Assembly (NCBI GenBank): GCA_017471985.1
Contig: JAFURE010000010.1
Location: forward strand, 1 to 35,418
Direction of reading: 5' to 3'
DNA: 35,418 bases
Origin: Akkermansia sp.
Lineage (GTDB): Bacteria; Verrucomicrobiota; Verrucomicrobiia; Verrucomicrobiales; Akkermansiaceae
Shown: positions 7,166 through 14,875 of the stretch, in pieces
How positions within the stretch are numbered: position 1 is the stretch's first letter
How the letters are laid out: each line of letters opens with the position of its first letter
Program-made: the position numbers and the translations under genes
Notes under the pieces: model-generated
What the model was told of the DNA's origin: nothing
Database searches by the model: none
The model's input: the letters and a program-made list of their open reading frames with translations, nothing else

Positions 7166-8653
7166 TCAGCGAGCAGCGGGGCTGTAGGGTACTGCGGGCA
7201 GACCGGCGGAGTTCACGAGGTTGGGCTCCATGTAGGTCAGCCAGGCGTAGCGTGCGTAGCGCGGGGCTTGCACGCCGGGGGCACTCAGCACCACGGTATT
7301 GCCGTCAATGCGGGCCGTGGCGGCGTGGTAAGTCTTGCCGTCTGCGGAAATCTCGAAGCCGACGGGGGCTGCGCCGTTGGTGGTTTTCAGGCCGTCTGCA
7401 TGGTTATAGTGCAGTCGAATGCTATCACCCTGCGGCTCAACTTTGCTGACTGACGGCCCCGAGGCCGGGACGCTTTTGCCATAAACAGCAGCGGCTGCCA
7501 AGTCGGCCAGACGCGTGCCTACCTCGAGCTTACGCGGGGGATGAACATCACTGTTGCGTGAACCCAAATCAATGGTCGTGAGGGCATATACGCCGGGGAT
7601 TTCATTGGCTGCGCGGCGCTGAACCGTGCGGAACTCGGGCCAGTAGGCGCGCAGGGCTGAGCGGTCGTTGATGCGGGGCAGCTCAACCTGCAGGAAGGGC
7701 AGCTCGGCCTTGCCGAGTTCGGTGCGCCAACCGGTAATCAGGTCACTCAGCAGCTTGTAGTTCTGCTCCATATCCTGAATCTCGGCGTCGCTCTCGCCCT
7801 GATACCAGATAACACCGGCCACCGGGAATTTGCTCCAGGGGGCTATGCCGGTACGGAAGAGATAGGCCGGCTTGTACGGGTGAGGGGCATTGAGGTCCTG
7901 GCCGATGTTCTGACGGGCGCGACCACGTACCCAGGCGGACATGTACTTGCTGTCGAGCCACTTTTCGGTGTTGCACTCAGGGTATTTGGCATCGAGCATG
8001 GCAGGGGGCATCCATGCCATCATTTCCGAACCGCCAAGGGAGGCATGAATCACGGCAACCGGAATGCCGAGGTGTTTCTGCAACTCGCGACCGAAGTAGT
8101 AGCCCACGGCACTCATGGTGGGGCGGGTCTGCGGCGTGTTGCAGTGCCAGCCGCCCTTGTACATGTTGTTGCTGTTGAGCAGGTTTTTCTCTCGCTCGCG
8201 GTAGGCACCCGGGCTGGTGTGAACCTGCGGCTGGGAGTGATAGAAGCGGAAGTTTGCGTTTGCCGGCTCGCGCAGGCTGTTGGTGTCGCCGGTCTGGTTC
8301 AGGCGCCACAGCATATTGCTCTGGCCGGAAGCTATCCATACCTCGCCCACCAGCACATCATCGATTACCTGCGTGCAGCCATCCTGCATGATGGTGAGCG
8401 GTTGCCCCTTGGCATTGGCCTGCATGGGCGGTAGAACTGCATGCCAGCGCCCCTCGTTGACCGTGCCGGTAACTTCGTTGCCGTTGAAATAGACGGTGAC
8501 TTTACCGGTGCTGTCACAGCTGCCGCAAATGGGTATGCTCTGACCCTGTTGCAGAACCATGTGGTTGGCGTAGATACTGTCGGCGGTGATTTCGGCGGTG
8601 GCGCAGATGGGCGCCAGTGGCAGGAGTGCGGAGATGATTCGAAGGATTTTCAT
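7166..8653 (-). CDS. Sialate O-acetylesterase (SASA domain)
   Basis: Exported esterase of 495 aa, expected to remove O-acetyl groups from sialic acids so that sialidase can act. A signal peptide covers 1-20. An N-terminal beta-sandwich (about 25-100) precedes the SASA SGNH fold: SGQSNM with nucleophile S112, the family block IWYQGES (282-288), and SDVHPP with D369 and H371 as catalytic partners. A C-terminal beta domain follows (about 400-495). The gene starts 13 nt after the stop of the SGNH esterase gene, without a Shine-Dalgarno sequence, so it is probably in the same operon. Natural substrate could also be acetylated xylan or another glycan; context favours sialic acid. Confidence 0.88.
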   Translation of the reverse strand: MKILRIISALLPLAPICATAEITADSIYANHMVLQQGQSIPICGSCDSTGKVTVYFNGNEVTGTVNEGRWHAVLPPMQANAKGQPLTIMQDGCTQVIDDVLVGEVWIASGQSNMLWRLNQTGDTNSLREPANANFRFYHSQPQVHTSPGAYREREKNLLNSNNMYKGGWHCNTPQTRPTMSAVGYYFGRELQKHLGIPVAVIHASLGGSEMMAWMPPAMLDAKYPECNTEKWLDSKYMSAWVRGRARQNIGQDLNAPHPYKPAYLFRTGIAPWSKFPVAGVIWYQGESDAEIQDMEQNYKLLSDLITGWRTELGKAELPFLQVELPRINDRSALRAYWPEFRTVQRRAANEIPGVYALTTIDLGSRNSDVHPPRKLEVGTRLADLAAAAVYGKSVPASGPSVSKVEPQGDSIRLHYNHADGLKTTNGAAPVGFEISADGKTYHAATARIDGNTVVLSAPGVQAPRYARYAWLTYMEPNLVNSAGLPAVPYSPAAR

Positions 8654-8666
8654 GGAGAAAAGGGGG

Positions 8667-10673
8667 TTAGCGGATGGTGTAGGCGTGTGAAGGTGCGGTG
8701 CGCAGGTCGGTCGCGGGGGCCAGCGGCTGTTCGTTTAGTCTGATGTCGCGGGGGCTGAGTTTATTGCTCCCGGAAATATGGATACCGTTGGCTGTGTCGG
8801 TGGGCGCAGTGGCCAGTCCCTGACCGATGAGCATGTCACCCAGCCAGACGTAAATACCCGGCAGAACATTCTGCTGTGGCTTGCCCGGGTGCCATACAAT
8901 ACGGAGCTCGCCCTGCAACTTCTCGGCGCAGTAGAGCGGGGCGCCTCCCCAGCAGATGCGCTGCTGCTCCACTGTGAGGGTGCCGCCCTTACTGCCATCG
9001 CTCAGAGTGAGTTTCAGCGGCGACTTGCCTGCGCATGAGGCCGGAAGTTCCAGGCTGTAGCCGCGGGTGCTGTCGATGTTGCCCGCCGCATTGGAGATGG
9101 TTCGTTCCTTTTCATTGGTGGCGAGTTTGGCTGTAGCCCAGTCTGTGGCAGCAGCTCGGGGCAGACCTGCGGTGCGCCCGGCGATGCCGAGAGCCCGAGC
9201 CAGATTGCCGGCCATGATGAGCGAACCTTGTTCATTCGGGTGCAGACCATCGCGACCGGGGCGGTTTGACATGGAGTCCGGCCAGCTGAAGGGAACCTTG
9301 TGGGTGGGGTCAACCATGCCCTCATTGATGTCTACATAACGCAGGTTCAGCCCATTCTTCTTGCCGTACTCTTCAACCCACTGCTGCAGCAGTTTGTTAT
9401 ATTGCTGTACGGCCAGATGTCGCTCGGGGGCGTTGTTGTTGTGGTGGCTACCCCAGCAGGGTACGCTCATGATATAGAGCACGTCACTGCTGTCTTTCAG
9501 CACGTCGGTTGCTATGCGTGCCATCGTGCCCTGATTGTCAGAGCCTTTTCGGGTGTAGCGCCCGTTCCGGCTGATGACCTTGCCACCGAGCAGGCGCTGC
9601 ATCTTGGCTGTAAAGTCTTTCTCGCTGTAGCCGCGGTCGGAGAGCAGGTCATTGGTTCCCATCAGGCAGAACCAGGTGTCGCAGTTGTAGGTGGCGGCTG
9701 AGCTTGCTGTGGAGTGCCCCCCGTAGTTTACACCACTCATACCGGCATTGGAGCCGGAGATGATGTTGTGGGTGCGACCGGAGGACTGAGCCAGATGGTA
9801 GTTCGGGAACTCGGTGCCGCCATAGCTGTTCATGGCTGAATCCCTGGTGCTCAGTTTGGTGTAGCCGGGGGTATAACCGCTGCGGGGACCGACGATCTCG
9901 GCTTCCACTCCATTGTCTACCAATATTTTGAAGAGCTGCCAGCGCCAGGTGCAGTCATTGACGCCGTGAGTGATGGAGTCGCCCATGAACATCACGCGCC
10001 CCAGGCTCAGACCATCCTCGCGTTGGCTCACAAAGGGAATGGTGTAATCCTTGGGCGGCGTGTAACCGGCGGTGTTCAGCGTGGAGGGGGTATGAAGCGT
10101 GACGGCTGTCACATAGTTGAGGTTCACACGGTAGGCGCTCAGCTTGCGGTTGTGGGAGTAGCGCAGCTCGGGAGCTCTGTAGAGCACCTGTTCGCTGCCG
10201 TCTGCTGCACGGGCTGTGACGGTCACGCCCTCGCTGTTGCTGTTGGTGATTTTCAACTGCACATTACCATCCGCTCCGGCATATTGCTGCAGCGTGGCAA
10301 AGTCGATGTTACGGCCCGGCTGCCAGATTTTGTCCACACCATAACCGGCCAGAGCAGGAGTGCGGGAACCCGTCGGCTGTGTGGTGTCGGCCAAATCGGT
10401 CAGGCCGTAGTCCGCAAAGTCGGCATCCCACAGCAGCAGGGGGCTGCCGCTCTTGTAGTCATTGGAGTTGGCGTAGCTCTGCAGCGAGGGCAGGTTAATG
10501 CTAAGCTCTACCGTGGTTTCGGCACCGGACTGAACCATGAAGTTGCCCTTGCCATCATAAATGACATGGTTGGCTTCATCACACAGTGGCGCTGACAGGT
10601 TGCTGTAGGTGGCTCCCTGGGTCATGGTGCTGCCCCAGGCCAACAATCCGGCTAGTATCAGAGTGCGTTTCAT
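8667..10673 (-). CDS. SGNH/GDSL esterase, probable sialate esterase
   Basis: Exported hydrolase of 668 aa. A signal peptide covers about 1-20 (STMTQGA). An N-terminal beta-rich domain (about 25-220) may bind substrate. The catalytic SGNH domain (about 225-500) has block I MGDSITHG with S233, block III GTND (339-342), and block V DGLHPN with D475 and H478. A C-terminal domain (about 510-668) contains beta-strand-like segments. The ATG at 10673 is chosen because upstream codons overlap the promoter and hairpin and the signal peptide starts here (MKRTLIL). It sits between sialidase and the SASA esterase on the same strand, so de-O-acetylation of sialoglycans is the likely job. The two esterases may act on different O-acetyl positions (inference). 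Confidence 0.82.
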   Translation of the reverse strand: MKRTLILAGLLAWGSTMTQGATYSNLSAPLCDEANHVIYDGKGNFMVQSGAETTVELSINLPSLQSYANSNDYKSGSPLLLWDADFADYGLTDLADTTQPTGSRTPALAGYGVDKIWQPGRNIDFATLQQYAGADGNVQLKITNSNSEGVTVTARAADGSEQVLYRAPELRYSHNRKLSAYRVNLNYVTAVTLHTPSTLNTAGYTPPKDYTIPFVSQREDGLSLGRVMFMGDSITHGVNDCTWRWQLFKILVDNGVEAEIVGPRSGYTPGYTKLSTRDSAMNSYGGTEFPNYHLAQSSGRTHNIISGSNAGMSGVNYGGHSTASSAATYNCDTWFCLMGTNDLLSDRGYSEKDFTAKMQRLLGGKVISRNGRYTRKGSDNQGTMARIATDVLKDSSDVLYIMSVPCWGSHHNNNAPERHLAVQQYNKLLQQWVEEYGKKNGLNLRYVDINEGMVDPTHKVPFSWPDSMSNRPGRDGLHPNEQGSLIMAGNLARALGIAGRTAGLPRAAATDWATAKLATNEKERTISNAAGNIDSTRGYSLELPASCAGKSPLKLTLSDGSKGGTLTVEQQRICWGGAPLYCAEKLQGELRIVWHPGKPQQNVLPGIYVWLGDMLIGQGLATAPTDTANGIHISGSNKLSPRDIRLNEQPLAPATDLRTAPSHAYTIR

Positions 10674-10697
10674 TGCGTTTACCCTTACGTTAGGTAT

Positions 10698-10725
10698 ATC
10701 ATACCAATTAAGTGTGGCTTTGCAA
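10698..10725 (-). promoter_or_regulatory. Promoter of the esterase pair, inside palindromes
   Basis: TTGCAA (10725-10720), 16-bp spacer, TATGAT (10703-10698). The -35 is part of a 17-bp hairpin arm, and the -10 lies within GGTAT-ATC-ATACC (10693-10705), a possible operator. Predicted leader about 18-20 nt. Confidence 0.6.
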
Positions 10726-10751
10726 GCATAAAGTTTGCAAAGCCACACTTA
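10709..10751. terminator. 17-bp perfect inverted repeat after sialidase
   Basis: TAAGTGTGGCTTTGCAA (10709-10725) pairs perfectly with 10735-10751 around a 9-nt loop, 32 bp past the sialidase stop. The minus-strand 3' flank (TTAATTGG) is a poor U-tract while the plus-strand flank (TTATTTT) is better. It could attenuate read-through from sialidase into the esterase genes, stabilise the sialidase mRNA 3' end, or be a regulator site, since it overlaps the downstream -35. Confidence 0.6.
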
Positions 10752-10782
10752 TTTTGAAGGCCGATCGAGCCGGGGCTGTTAT

Positions 10783-12822
10783 TTATTTTGTCGTGTTCAG
10801 GATTTCGCTGAGAGGAATACGCAGGAAACCCATGCCATGGTAATCATTGGTTTCGCTTGCATGAGCCGGCTCGTAGATGATGCCGATTGTTTCGTCATCG
10901 ATGGGGGCGATACAGGAGTAGCCCCAGCATTCGCGCACATCGTACACCAGACCATCGTTCCAGGTCATGCCCTCGTCGGTGGATGCGTGCACCGTCATGT
11001 GATTGCGCAGTTTGGGCTTGGAGTTCGGGTGAGAGAAGAGCAGCACCCGACCGTATTTCTTGCTGTCGATAGCGATAATCGAGGCTTGGCAAGCCGGATC
11101 GTTCAGCACTTTGGTGTGTGTGGAGTGGGGGTGCCAGGTTTTACCCATATCGTGGGTGATGTAAACGGCCCGCTTGCCCTGGAATGTTTCGTTGCGGCAG
11201 GTGAGCATGAGTGCGCCATCCTTCAGCTCCACAACCTGACATTCGGAGGTGCTGAGGGGCACTCCCGTGCCATAGTGCCAGCTTTTACCATGGTCGGTGG
11301 AGTAACAGATGGTGCTTCTGCAAGCCGGGCGTGCTTTCATGTCCCATATTTGAGCCGGGAATACGATAACCCCCTTGCTTGTGCAAATGCCGCACCCCGG
11401 ACCGGCAAGGATGGTGGTCCATTGAGGCTGTTTGATTTCGCGGGTGATATTGATATTGCTGCTCCAGGTTTTACCATCGTCATCGCTATACACCATTTCC
11501 CACTGTCCGGTATCCTGCGGGTCATAGCCGGAGCGAGAACGAAGCAGGCAGGGATTACGGTCGAAATGAACGGCAAGTGCCTGCAGCCAGATGCGCCCGG
11601 TGGTGCTGTCTTGCAGAATACAAGGGTCACCACAGCCATTGCCTTTGCCGGGGCCTGCATCCATGGCCATAACGGGGTCTGTCCAGGTGAGTCCGCCATC
11701 TTCCGAGCGCACTACGGCCACGTCTATATCCGAGCTGAGGTCGAGGTGGTTCTCATAACGGGCATCGAAACAAGCCAGAAGGGTGCCGTTCGAGGTGCGA
11801 ATCATACCCGGTATGCGGTAGGTGATACAAGGGCGATTCTCTCCGGTAATGGGGCTTGCCACTTTGGCATCCGGCACGGCTAGCAAGTAGCCTACACGCT
11901 GAGTTACAGGTTTTGCCTGCGAGTCGTGCAGCTGCCCATCTATTTCAATCCCTGCAGGTTCGAAAGTGATGGAGTCACCTACTTGCGTGTGTGCTGAGGG
12001 GCGGGCATCCACCCACAGCTCTGTTTCACCGGGCTGCAGCTCGCCGGAGCAGGGGATAGTCACCGTGCCATCTGCTGCGGGTTGGGCTTTACCATACACC
12101 TTCCCGGAACGGAATTTGAGACCTATGGTACCATCGACCGAGCGATCCGGCTTGCCAGTGCGGATGGTCACTTCATCCACAGCATTGGCCGGGCTGATTC
12201 TGAGTTTTACGCTATTGACCGCAATCGGCTTGGCAGCACCCGTTGTCTGCATGCGGTAGCTAAACACGGCATTGATGGGGGCTCGCTTGAGCAGGGGCTG
12301 AGGCCCGGGGTTTACACATTCTACAGAGTCCAGCTTCATGGGGCCGGCATGGAACTCAATATCGTCCACCAAAGCGCCGCCTTTTTCAACACTTGTGCAG
12401 ACAAGAAGCACTGCTACCGTGCCTGTGGGGAGAATGGCTTGCAGCGATGCATTGTAGCCACCCGCTCGCAGTTTTTGCTCACGAGCCACTTCCACGGAGC
12501 CCTCAGCGGTCTCTGCCAGGATTCGGAAGTCAAACTTGCCGTTGTTCGTCCAGCGTTGCAAGTAGAGTGAAAACTGAGCAGCGTCGGTGGTTGGTTCGGG
12601 CAGCCGGAGCCGAACAGTCCTATTTTCGCCGCCTTGGATATGCAGTGCTTGATTACCTGTGCGTGCGAGTTTCTGTAGTACAACAGCGTGTCCGGGCTGC
12701 GCGCTGACTGTGCCATAGGTAACAGGCTGGGTTATCAGATTCCCCGTTTGCAGAGACTCAAAGCTTTCGGATGCCAGGGAAAGGCTGCCCAAAAGCAATG
12801 GGATGAGATATTTGGTGTGCAT
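10783..12822 (-). CDS. GH33 exo-alpha-sialidase
   Basis: Exported neuraminidase of 679 aa that releases terminal sialic acid. A signal peptide covers about 1-17 (SLSLASES). Residues 20-160 resemble a jelly-roll carbohydrate-binding unit, and 165-295 a beta-sandwich like the sialidase N-terminal BNR-associated domain. The six-bladed catalytic propeller starts near 325 with the FRIP-type motif YRIPGM (335-340). Five Asp-boxes are visible (SEDGGLTW at 373-380, SDDDGKTW, STDHGKSW, THDMGKTW, STDEGMTW). The tyrosine/glutamate nucleophile pair is likely near the ECWGYSC segment. The ATG at 12822 is chosen: it begins the signal peptide and lies 7 nt after the -10. Two esterases follow in the same direction. 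Confidence 0.93.
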   Translation of the reverse strand: MHTKYLIPLLLGSLSLASESFESLQTGNLITQPVTYGTVSAQPGHAVVLQKLARTGNQALHIQGGENRTVRLRLPEPTTDAAQFSLYLQRWTNNGKFDFRILAETAEGSVEVAREQKLRAGGYNASLQAILPTGTVAVLLVCTSVEKGGALVDDIEFHAGPMKLDSVECVNPGPQPLLKRAPINAVFSYRMQTTGAAKPIAVNSVKLRISPANAVDEVTIRTGKPDRSVDGTIGLKFRSGKVYGKAQPAADGTVTIPCSGELQPGETELWVDARPSAHTQVGDSITFEPAGIEIDGQLHDSQAKPVTQRVGYLLAVPDAKVASPITGENRPCITYRIPGMIRTSNGTLLACFDARYENHLDLSSDIDVAVVRSEDGGLTWTDPVMAMDAGPGKGNGCGDPCILQDSTTGRIWLQALAVHFDRNPCLLRSRSGYDPQDTGQWEMVYSDDDGKTWSSNINITREIKQPQWTTILAGPGCGICTSKGVIVFPAQIWDMKARPACRSTICYSTDHGKSWHYGTGVPLSTSECQVVELKDGALMLTCRNETFQGKRAVYITHDMGKTWHPHSTHTKVLNDPACQASIIAIDSKKYGRVLLFSHPNSKPKLRNHMTVHASTDEGMTWNDGLVYDVRECWGYSCIAPIDDETIGIIYEPAHASETNDYHGMGFLRIPLSEILNTTK

Positions 12823-12829
12823 ACTTTTT

Positions 12830-12857
12830 ATTCTACGTTTTTTTCTGTTTTTTGCAA
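12830..12857 (-). promoter_or_regulatory. Promoter abutting the sialidase start
   Basis: TTGCAA (12857-12852), 16-bp A-rich spacer, TAGAAT (12835-12830), then 7 nt (AAAAAGT) to the ATG. A leaderless transcript is predicted. Confidence 0.65.
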
Positions 12858-12981
12858 GTTGAAAATGCAGCTGCAGGCCATACTCAGCCACAGCTCCTCA
12901 GAACTTCTTTTTAGCGTCTTTTTCTATTTTGGCCGGTCATGATGGACGCATTTCGAGCTTTTCTTCTATTCGGATATATGT

Positions 12982-12993
12982 TATAAGCACTCT
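12982..12993 (+). promoter_or_regulatory. Possible -10 abutting the GH123-like start
   Basis: TATAAG at 12982-12987, with the ATG 6 nt further on. No good -35 is seen at the right distance. The 171-bp gap to the divergent sialidase gene would hold both promoters. Confidence 0.35.
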
Positions 12994-14727
12994 ATGCTTT
13001 TTATAAGAAGATTGATACAAGTAGCAAGAGTCACGCTGATTGCGGGGCCGCTAGCTATGGCTCAAAGCCCGTCAGACAGACATCCGCACTATGATGTGAC
13101 GGATTACCATATCAATGGTGTATATCCGAAAGCAACTGAGCTGAAGATAGCAGCAGTTCCGGATAATCGTTTGTTTTTGGGGAGCTCATATCCTTTCGAT
13201 GAAGATTGTGTCCCGGAAGAGTTAATACTGAAGGCATGGCGCGGGGAGCGCAGCTCTTGTCAGTTGGCTGTTTATACGGGATATGCTCAGGCCAAGCTGC
13301 GCGTGAGCTGCTCGCCCCTGAGAATGGGGAATGAAGAAATAGCCGCCACGGCCAGTATGGTGCGCTATACGAAAGCGGGGCAGCGCATCACGGCAGATAT
13401 CATTGGCAGCGAGACGGAGTGCTCTCACTCTGCCGGTGCACACCGCCCCATTTGGTACGCGGTCGATGTGCCGCAGGACGCTCAACCCGGTACATACCGG
13501 GGAACCATAACGGTATCTGCCCCCGGCTGCGAACCCGTTGTGCAGCAAGTCACGCTTGAGGTGTTGCCTGCGACGCTCCCGGAACCCGGGGACTGGAAGA
13601 TTCACCTTGACTTGTGGCAATACCCGTATTCCGTGGCTCGCTGGCATGATGTGGAGCCCTGGTCAGACGCGCATTTTGCCATCATGCGACCGCTCATGAA
13701 GAGACTTGCAGAGGCCGGTCAGAAGTGTGTCACCTGCACCCTGCTCGATGAAGCGTGGAATGCCCAGACCTATGATTGGTACCCTTCTATGGTACGTTGG
13801 GTTCGCGGTAAGGATGGAGTAATGCGCTACGACTACAGCGTACTGGATAAGTGGCTCCATTTCATGCACGATGAAATCGGTATTCGCGAACAGATAAGCT
13901 GCTACTCCATGTTACCTTGGCATCTGAGCATTAAGTACTACGATGAGCAGAGCGGAGAGGTGGCTGTAGTTAAAGCCGAGCCCGGAAAGCCCGAGTTTGA
14001 AGCTATGTGGGCACCCTTCCTGCGTGATTTTCACCGCCACATGCAGGAGAAAGGATGGGCCGAAAAGACATGTATTGCCATCGACGAACGCCCCGACCGC
14101 ATGGTACGGGAAGCCATGCGACTGGTGAGGGAGAACGCCCCCTTATTCCGCATAGCATCTGCCGTGGATAAGCCTTCCGAACTCACACGCGAGGTTTACA
14201 ATATTTCCCCGGTCATCACGCATGCAGACTCTGCACTCGGTCCCCTGTTGCGAGAACGCAAGGTCGAAGGTAAGATTACCACATTCTACGTGTGTATGCA
14301 GCCCCTTGTGCCCAATACGTATACAACCTCTGCTCCGGCAGAGGCTGAATGGCTGGGTATTTTCGCCGCTGCCAATCATTTGGACGGCTTTTTACGCTGG
14401 GCGTATAATGCCTGGAATCGAAATCCGCTTCAATCAACGGACTTTGGTTACTGGACAACGGGCGATTGTTTCCTCGTGTATCCCGGTAATCGCTCCTCCA
14501 TCCGCTTTGAGCGCCTTCGCGATGGTATTGAGGAGTACGAGAAAATCAATCAGCTGCGCGCACGTGCTTCAGAATCTCCGGAAGCGGCGGCTATCATCGA
14601 TAGCATGAACACGCGCTTGGCTGCTCTTTTCACGGTGGAGCGTAGTTCACTGCGGGAGCACGCTGCAGACGTGCGAAGTGCTCGCAGTATTATTGAAGAA
14701 ACGCTTACCGCCCTGAGTGCTAACTAA
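12994..14727 (+). CDS. GH123-like beta-N-acetylgalactosaminidase (DUF4091 type)
   Basis: Exported protein of 577 aa. A signal peptide covers about 1-23 (LAMAQS). Residues 60-195 are an N-terminal beta-sandwich; 200-510 form a barrel. In the segment CIAIDERPDRM, the adjacent D364-E365 pair matches the substrate-assisted Asp-Glu pair of GH123 enzymes (characterised members carry it near residue 361). The C-terminus has the DUF4091 block YPGNRSSIRFERLRDGIEEYE. The predicted reaction is removal of terminal beta-linked GalNAc from host glycans. It is divergent from sialidase and fits glycan stripping after desialylation. Enzyme activity is inferred; uncharacterised DUF4091 proteins share this layout. 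Confidence 0.8.
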   Translation: MLFIRRLIQVARVTLIAGPLAMAQSPSDRHPHYDVTDYHINGVYPKATELKIAAVPDNRLFLGSSYPFDEDCVPEELILKAWRGERSSCQLAVYTGYAQAKLRVSCSPLRMGNEEIAATASMVRYTKAGQRITADIIGSETECSHSAGAHRPIWYAVDVPQDAQPGTYRGTITVSAPGCEPVVQQVTLEVLPATLPEPGDWKIHLDLWQYPYSVARWHDVEPWSDAHFAIMRPLMKRLAEAGQKCVTCTLLDEAWNAQTYDWYPSMVRWVRGKDGVMRYDYSVLDKWLHFMHDEIGIREQISCYSMLPWHLSIKYYDEQSGEVAVVKAEPGKPEFEAMWAPFLRDFHRHMQEKGWAEKTCIAIDERPDRMVREAMRLVRENAPLFRIASAVDKPSELTREVYNISPVITHADSALGPLLRERKVEGKITTFYVCMQPLVPNTYTTSAPAEAEWLGIFAAANHLDGFLRWAYNAWNRNPLQSTDFGYWTTGDCFLVYPGNRSSIRFERLRDGIEEYEKINQLRARASESPEAAAIIDSMNTRLAALFTVERSSLREHAADVRSARSIIEETLTALSAN

Positions 14728-14745
14728 AGCTCAATTTAGCAAGTT

Positions 14746-14771
14746 CGGGCACAGAGGTATTCCTGTGCCCG
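14746..14771 (+). terminator. Probable terminator after the GH123-like gene
   Basis: CGGGCACAG/CTGTGCCCG stem (14746-14754 with 14763-14771) with flanking complementary AAGCTCA...TGAGCTT. It starts 18 nt after the stop; there is no clear T-tract. Confidence 0.55.
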
Positions 14772-14821
14772 GGCTCATGCTGAGCTTGGGTATCAAAAAG
14801 TGTCGTACACTCAGAAAATGC

Positions 14822-14849
14822 TTGCAATGGCGGAGCATGGGTGTATAGT
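14822..14849 (+). promoter_or_regulatory. Promoter of the Pmp-repeat surface protein
   Basis: TTGCAA (14822-14827), 16-bp spacer, TATAGT (14844-14849); predicted leader about 20 nt, ending in a T-run before the ATG. Confidence 0.65.
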
Positions 14850-14875
14850 GGAGAAATAATACGCCGAGTTTTTTT

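Noticed and set aside
10674..10748. Extended esterase start at 10748
   Set aside because: The extra codons run through the hairpin and promoter and precede an obvious signal peptide.
10735..11883. 382-codon open frame on the plus strand
   Set aside because: It lies antisense to the sialidase gene, has no recognisable domain and starts within the intergenic hairpin; it is a shadow of the codon bias of the real gene.
12958..12987. Complete sigma70 promoter for the GH123-like gene
   Set aside because: The -10-like TATAAG is well placed but no acceptable -35 is present, so only a partial element is reported.
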